Shown: piece after piece, positions 60,579-64,000 of the stretch | Layout of the letters: every line of letters starts with the position of its first letter | Position numbering within the stretch: the stretch's first letter is position 1 | Assembly: GCA_910588295.1 (NCBI GenBank) | Contig: CAJUQO010000001.1 | Coordinates: forward strand, 62,001-126,000 | Direction: 5' to 3' | From: an uncultured Lachnospiraceae bacterium | Lineage (GTDB): Bacteria > Bacillota > Clostridia > Lachnospirales > Lachnospiraceae | DNA length: 64,000 nucleotides | Notes under the pieces: generated by a model | Databases searched by the model: none | Told to the model about the DNA's origin: nothing | Seen by the model: only the letters and a program-made list of their open reading frames with translations | Translations under genes and position numbers: made by a program

Positions 60579-60857
60579 ATGAAATTTATCTATCCCGCTG
60601 TGTTCCGCAAAAACGAATCCGGCAGCTACGAGGGGTATTTCCCCGATCTGGAATGCTGCCGCGCCGAGGGCGACACCCTGGACGATGCCGTTGAAAAAGC
60701 CAACGAAGCCGCCTATGACTGGATCTGGCTCGAATTGTCCGACGAAAACGGACAACTCCCTCCTATCTCAGATATCCAGGATATGGATCTGAAGGAGGGA
60801 GATATCGTCCGTAACATTTCCGTAAATATCCGTTTTACAGACGGCTGGGACGAATAA
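60579..60857 (+). CDS. HicB-like antitoxin domain protein, orphan
   Basis: 92 residues with the partly degraded RNase H fold of HicB: YPAVFRKNESGSYEGYFPDL, then GDTLDDAVEKANEAAYDWIWLELSDENGQLPP. It lacks a C-terminal DNA-binding domain and no hicA (dsRBD-like toxin, about 60 residues) is found on either side. GAGGAGG before the ATG. Either a solitary HicB-like protein or the leftover of a toxin-antitoxin pair. Confidence 0.82.
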   Translation: MKFIYPAVFRKNESGSYEGYFPDLECCRAEGDTLDDAVEKANEAAYDWIWLELSDENGQLPPISDIQDMDLKEGDIVRNISVNIRFTDGWDE

Positions 60858-60878
60858 CCACAGCGGCATACCGCCCCG

Positions 60879-62069
60879 TCATCGGAGAATCCATTCTCCC
60901 GATTTCATCACCGCCTGCAGCTCCATGCGGCCGTTCCACAAAACCAGGTCGGCCAGCTTACCAGGCGTGAGGGAACCGCGCAGCGCCCACTGGCCCAGGC
61001 TTTTCGCCGGATTGGCGGTGGCACAGGCGACCGCCGTCTCCAGGGGTACCCCCATCTCGGAAACCGCCGTTCTCACACAGTCCGGCAGAGACGTAACAGA
61101 GCCGGCCAGAGCTCCGTCTGAGGCCAGTACCGCCCGTTTCCCCCGCACTTCTACCGCCAGACCTCCCAGCGTATACTGTCCGTCCGACAGTCCCGTGGCC
61201 CGCATACTGTCACTCACAAAGCACACCCTGTCCGCGCCCAGCATTTTAAGGGCCCCGCGAACCATGGCCGGGTGGATGTGTACGCCGTCGCAGATCATCT
61301 CAGCATCCACATGGGGACTGTCCGCCGCGGCGCCCACCACCCCGGGGGCCCTGTGCGTACAAGGAGACATAGCATTGAACAGATGCACCACATGGCGGGC
61401 CCCCGCGGTAAAGGCGGCCAGGGCCGTATCGTAATCCGCATTCGTATGAGACAGCGCCACCACCGCATCCTCTTTCACCTTACGGATAAAGCTTTCCGCG
61501 CCCCGGCTCTCCTCCGGCGCAATGCCCACAAACCGGATCAAGCCGCCTGCCGCGTCCTGGAAACGGCGGTACAGATCCACATCACAGGGAACGATATACC
61601 TGGCGTCCTGGGCCCCCTTCTTCACCGGGCTGATAAACGGCCCCTCCATATTGATCCCGGCCAGATCCGCGCCGGGAACCGTTCTCCCCTCCTGCTGCTC
61701 TTTCCGATAGGCCGCCGCCCCCGCAAGGACAGACTCCAGCGTCTCCGTCGGCAGCGTCATCACTGCAGGAGCCATGGCAGTCACACCCACGGATAACTCC
61801 CAGGAGGCAATTGTTTCCAGGGCCTCCCTTGTACCGTCGCAGAAATCCTGCCCTCTGCAGCCATGGAGGTGGATATCGATCATACCGGGTATACAGTAAC
61901 AGCCGCCGCCGTCTATAACCTCCGCCGTCCCGTCTTCACATGATCTTTCCCCTTTATGTGCTTCTTCCAACAGAATCCTCTGCACGAAAGCCCCTTCTGT
62001 AATTATGGCGCCGGGCACAAAACGGCCCTGTTCTGTATAGATTTTCACATTCTCTATCCGTCTTTGCAT
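60879..62069 (-). CDS. nagA: N-acetylglucosamine-6-phosphate deacetylase
   Basis: 396 residues of the amidohydrolase superfamily. Metal/active-site segments: MIDIHLHGCRGQDF, NMEGPFISP, ALSHTNADYD, HLFNAMSP, and the catalytic Asp in FVSDSMRATGLSDGQYTLGG. It removes acetate from GlcNAc-6-P, feeding amino-sugar catabolism and wall recycling. Start chosen at MQRRIENVKIYTE (62069); the longer frame would run into the kinase gene. nagB is not adjacent. Confidence 0.93.
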   Translation of the reverse strand: MQRRIENVKIYTEQGRFVPGAIITEGAFVQRILLEEAHKGERSCEDGTAEVIDGGGCYCIPGMIDIHLHGCRGQDFCDGTREALETIASWELSVGVTAMAPAVMTLPTETLESVLAGAAAYRKEQQEGRTVPGADLAGINMEGPFISPVKKGAQDARYIVPCDVDLYRRFQDAAGGLIRFVGIAPEESRGAESFIRKVKEDAVVALSHTNADYDTALAAFTAGARHVVHLFNAMSPCTHRAPGVVGAAADSPHVDAEMICDGVHIHPAMVRGALKMLGADRVCFVSDSMRATGLSDGQYTLGGLAVEVRGKRAVLASDGALAGSVTSLPDCVRTAVSEMGVPLETAVACATANPAKSLGQWALRGSLTPGKLADLVLWNGRMELQAVMKSGEWILR

Positions 62070-62091
62070 TCTGCCACCATTTTCTCCTTTC

Positions 62092-63999
62092 CTAAAGATG
62101 CAGAACCTCCCGCACCAGCTTTTCCAGAAGCGCAACGTTCAGGGGCTTGGCCATATGGGCGTCCATCCCGCTCTCCATGGATCTTTTTTTGTCCTCCTCC
62201 AGCGCATTGGCCGACAGGGCTATGATCGGTATGCCGGCCAGCCGGGCATCCTCCAACTCTCGGATCGCCCGGGCCGCCTGATAGCCGTCCATGACCGGCA
62301 TCTGGATATCCATGAGGATCAGGCCATAAGTCCCGGGCCGGGACTGCCTCACCATGTCCACGGCGACCTGCCCGTTTTCCGCCGTATCCACCGTAAAGCC
62401 ATCACCTTCCAACAGTTCCATCTCTATCTCCTGGTTGATCTCGTTATCCTCCACCAGAAGAATTTTTTGCTTCATCAATGATTCCTCCGGAGCCTGGGAT
62501 CCGTCGGAAAGCGCCCCTGTCCTGCCTCGGGCATTCTGACGGCGCAGGCTCAGCGATATGGTGAAACGGCTTCCCTTGCCGCTCGTACTCTCCACCTTAA
62601 TGTTTCCTCCCATAGCATCCACGATATTTTTGGCGATCACGAGTCCCAGCCCCGAACCCAGGACGCCTCCCATGGTGGTATTTTTCTCCCTCTCAAAAGG
62701 TTCGAAAATATGTCCCACAAATTCCTCGCTGATGCCGATCCCATTATCCTCCACCACAAACTGGTAAAGGGCGTAATCTGTCAGAATATTTTCCTTTTCC
62801 GTAACACAGACAGTAACCTTACCGCCCGGGTTCGTATATTTTACCGCGTTATCCGCCAGACGCATGAGAATATCGCCAATCTTCTCACCATCCGAGAACA
62901 CCTCGTCATGTATCATACCCGACAGATCCACCTGGAAAGAAATCTCCTTTTTCTTGGCAAACTCCAGCAGATCCCTTCGCACTCCCGCCACGATATCAGA
63001 CAGGCGGCAGGGTTCCTCCTCAACATGTCCGTCCCCAGCCTCCAGCTTGGTCAGTTCCAGCACATCCATGAGAATAAGCAGGAGCTGATTGTTGGAAGTC
63101 TCGATCTGTTTCAGATATTCGCCGGCTTTTCCCGGGTTGTGTATATATTTTTTAGCAAGAGTGGTAAAACCGATGATGGCGTTCATTGGCGTCCGGATAT
63201 CATGGGACATATTGGACAAAAACGTGTTTTTGGCCGCGATGGTTGCTTCCGCTTTCTTTAATGCCTCCTCCAAAACCTTTTTTCGCTCCATCTCGCGGAT
63301 CATTTCCTGATCCACATTCCGATAGCCCAGCACAATCTGAGAACCGCGTTGATCCTTCCCCACATCTACAACGCGGAGCTGCTGGTATTTGACACGGCCA
63401 TCCTCCACGATCCTGTAATTTACATAGAAACTTTTTTCTTCCGCAAGGTTTTTGCAGAGCGCCGCCGGCCGCACGGCTTCCGTCAGGATCCCGCGATCCT
63501 CGACATGCACCCAGTTCTGCACAAAACGGTCATGGATTTTCCCGAACTCGGCGAGGGAACATTCCGACTTCACAGGCGGATCTACGCGGTGGCTCATTCT
63601 GTAAGGCGTCAGGCTGTCCGCATCCAGATCGGCATAAAATATAGATTCATAATCAATACTCAACCCCTCGATGGTTTCGATCCGACGCATATATTCCCGG
63701 TTGATCAGGGCCATTTTCTCGCTGTATCTCTCAATCTGATCGTCTTTCTGCTTTTTTTCGCGAAGAAATGCTTTCCGCTCCTCCATCTGAAGAATTTTCT
63801 TGTCTGTAACATCGATAACAAAAACATAAAAAACGCCGCCGGACAGGTCGCTGCGTATAAAATGGCCGTAATCATCCAGCCAGCGTATTTCTCCATCCCT
63901 GCGGATAATTCTATATTCCACATGATCCAGATCATAACGGCTGTGAGCGATCTGCTCCCGGATGCTCAGCTCTACGGCGTCGAGATCATCCGGATGGAC
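62092..63999 (-). CDS. Hybrid sensor histidine kinase/response regulator, 5'-truncated by window edge
   Basis: The frame is open to the window end, so the N-terminus is missing; about 636 residues are visible. Order: end of a PAS/PAC domain (HPDDLDAVELSI; RRDGEIRWLDDYGHF), a second sensory segment, a coiled coil, HisKA with SNMSHDIRTPMNAIIGF, HATPase_c (NAVKYTNPGG; DNGIGI; GSGLGLVIAK), a short linker, and a receiver domain (LLVEDNEINQEIEM, phospho-acceptor Asp in LILMDIQMPVMDGY, Lys in MAKPLN). No membrane segment in the visible part. nagA is downstream on the same strand. Signal unknown. Confidence 0.93.
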   Translation of the reverse strand, partial: VHPDDLDAVELSIREQIAHSRYDLDHVEYRIIRRDGEIRWLDDYGHFIRSDLSGGVFYVFVIDVTDKKILQMEERKAFLREKKQKDDQIERYSEKMALINREYMRRIETIEGLSIDYESIFYADLDADSLTPYRMSHRVDPPVKSECSLAEFGKIHDRFVQNWVHVEDRGILTEAVRPAALCKNLAEEKSFYVNYRIVEDGRVKYQQLRVVDVGKDQRGSQIVLGYRNVDQEMIREMERKKVLEEALKKAEATIAAKNTFLSNMSHDIRTPMNAIIGFTTLAKKYIHNPGKAGEYLKQIETSNNQLLLILMDVLELTKLEAGDGHVEEEPCRLSDIVAGVRRDLLEFAKKKEISFQVDLSGMIHDEVFSDGEKIGDILMRLADNAVKYTNPGGKVTVCVTEKENILTDYALYQFVVEDNGIGISEEFVGHIFEPFEREKNTTMGGVLGSGLGLVIAKNIVDAMGGNIKVESTSGKGSRFTISLSLRRQNARGRTGALSDGSQAPEESLMKQKILLVEDNEINQEIEMELLEGDGFTVDTAENGQVAVDMVRQSRPGTYGLILMDIQMPVMDGYQAARAIRELEDARLAGIPIIALSANALEEDKKRSMESGMDAHMAKPLNVALLEKLVREVLHL

Positions 64000-64000
64000 C

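Noticed and set aside
1..64000. CRISPR arrays, rRNA or tRNA genes, prophage
   Set aside because: No regularly spaced repeats, no rRNA sequence, no convincing tRNA cloverleaf and no phage structural genes were seen by reading; a tRNA scan was not possible.

Overview
The window looks like chromosome of an anaerobic gut-type Firmicute, most probably a Lachnospiraceae member. The grounds are strong GGAGG ribosome binding sites, sigma-A promoters with 17-nt spacers, HrcA/CIRCE control, a flavodiiron protein, larB/larC, DUF5716/DUF5717 genes and a Pdu-like bacterial microcompartment (BMC) for fucose-type sugars. The species cannot be named from the sequence alone. Both ends cut through sensor histidine kinase genes. 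Most genes are on the minus strand.

Layout. 1-5.0 kb: kinase fragment, glmS, pgi and a LURP-one-like gene. 5.0-9.7 kb: an AT-richer accessory segment with transposase relics on both sides, a DUF4422 glycosyltransferase-like gene, an Mrr-type endonuclease interrupted by an in-frame amber codon, and a RhuM/zinc-ribbon pair. 9.8-24.0 kb: L-fucose isomerase with a divergent AraC regulator, then a long minus-strand BMC operon: pduU-pduV, fuculose-phosphate aldolase, CoA-acylating aldehyde dehydrogenase, Zn-alcohol dehydrogenase, four hexameric shell genes, pduL, eutN, pduS, pduT, a DeoR regulator and an iron alcohol dehydrogenase. The cluster contains no diol dehydratase, either B12-dependent or glycyl-radical. 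A pduB-type shell trimer gene stands alone about 26 kb away (49.9 kb) behind its own promoter.

24-41 kb: a PHP phosphatase, an XRE regulator, a tandem glycine riboswitch with terminator ahead of an AgcS symporter, a flavodiiron protein, purA, a large secreted surface protein, lon behind a CIRCE operator, a MATE exporter, and purB, purF and purC. 41-47 kb: a three-gene TPR/DUF5716/DUF5717 operon of unknown function. 47-64 kb: HisC/CobD-like aminotransferase, O-acetylhomoserine sulfhydrylase, pduB, M64 peptidase, aminopeptidase P, larC, larB, HAD phosphatase, NlpC/P60 protein with 39-bp repeats, D-lactate dehydrogenase, Nudix hydrolase, orphan HicB, nagA and a hybrid histidine kinase.

How it works together. 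FucI makes L-fuculose; a kinase not seen here would phosphorylate it. The encapsulated aldolase would release L-lactaldehyde inside the BMC. From there either a dehydratase encoded elsewhere leads to propionaldehyde (then PduP-PduL and an alcohol dehydrogenase), or lactaldehyde itself is dismutated to lactate and 1,2-propanediol, as proposed for planctomycete BMCs. The most unusual items are a shell gene with a Lys/Ala-rich extension and an internal start, the dehydratase-less gene set, the detached pduB, and a family of short extragenic palindromes related to GTAACAGTTCAG that recurs in gene leaders.
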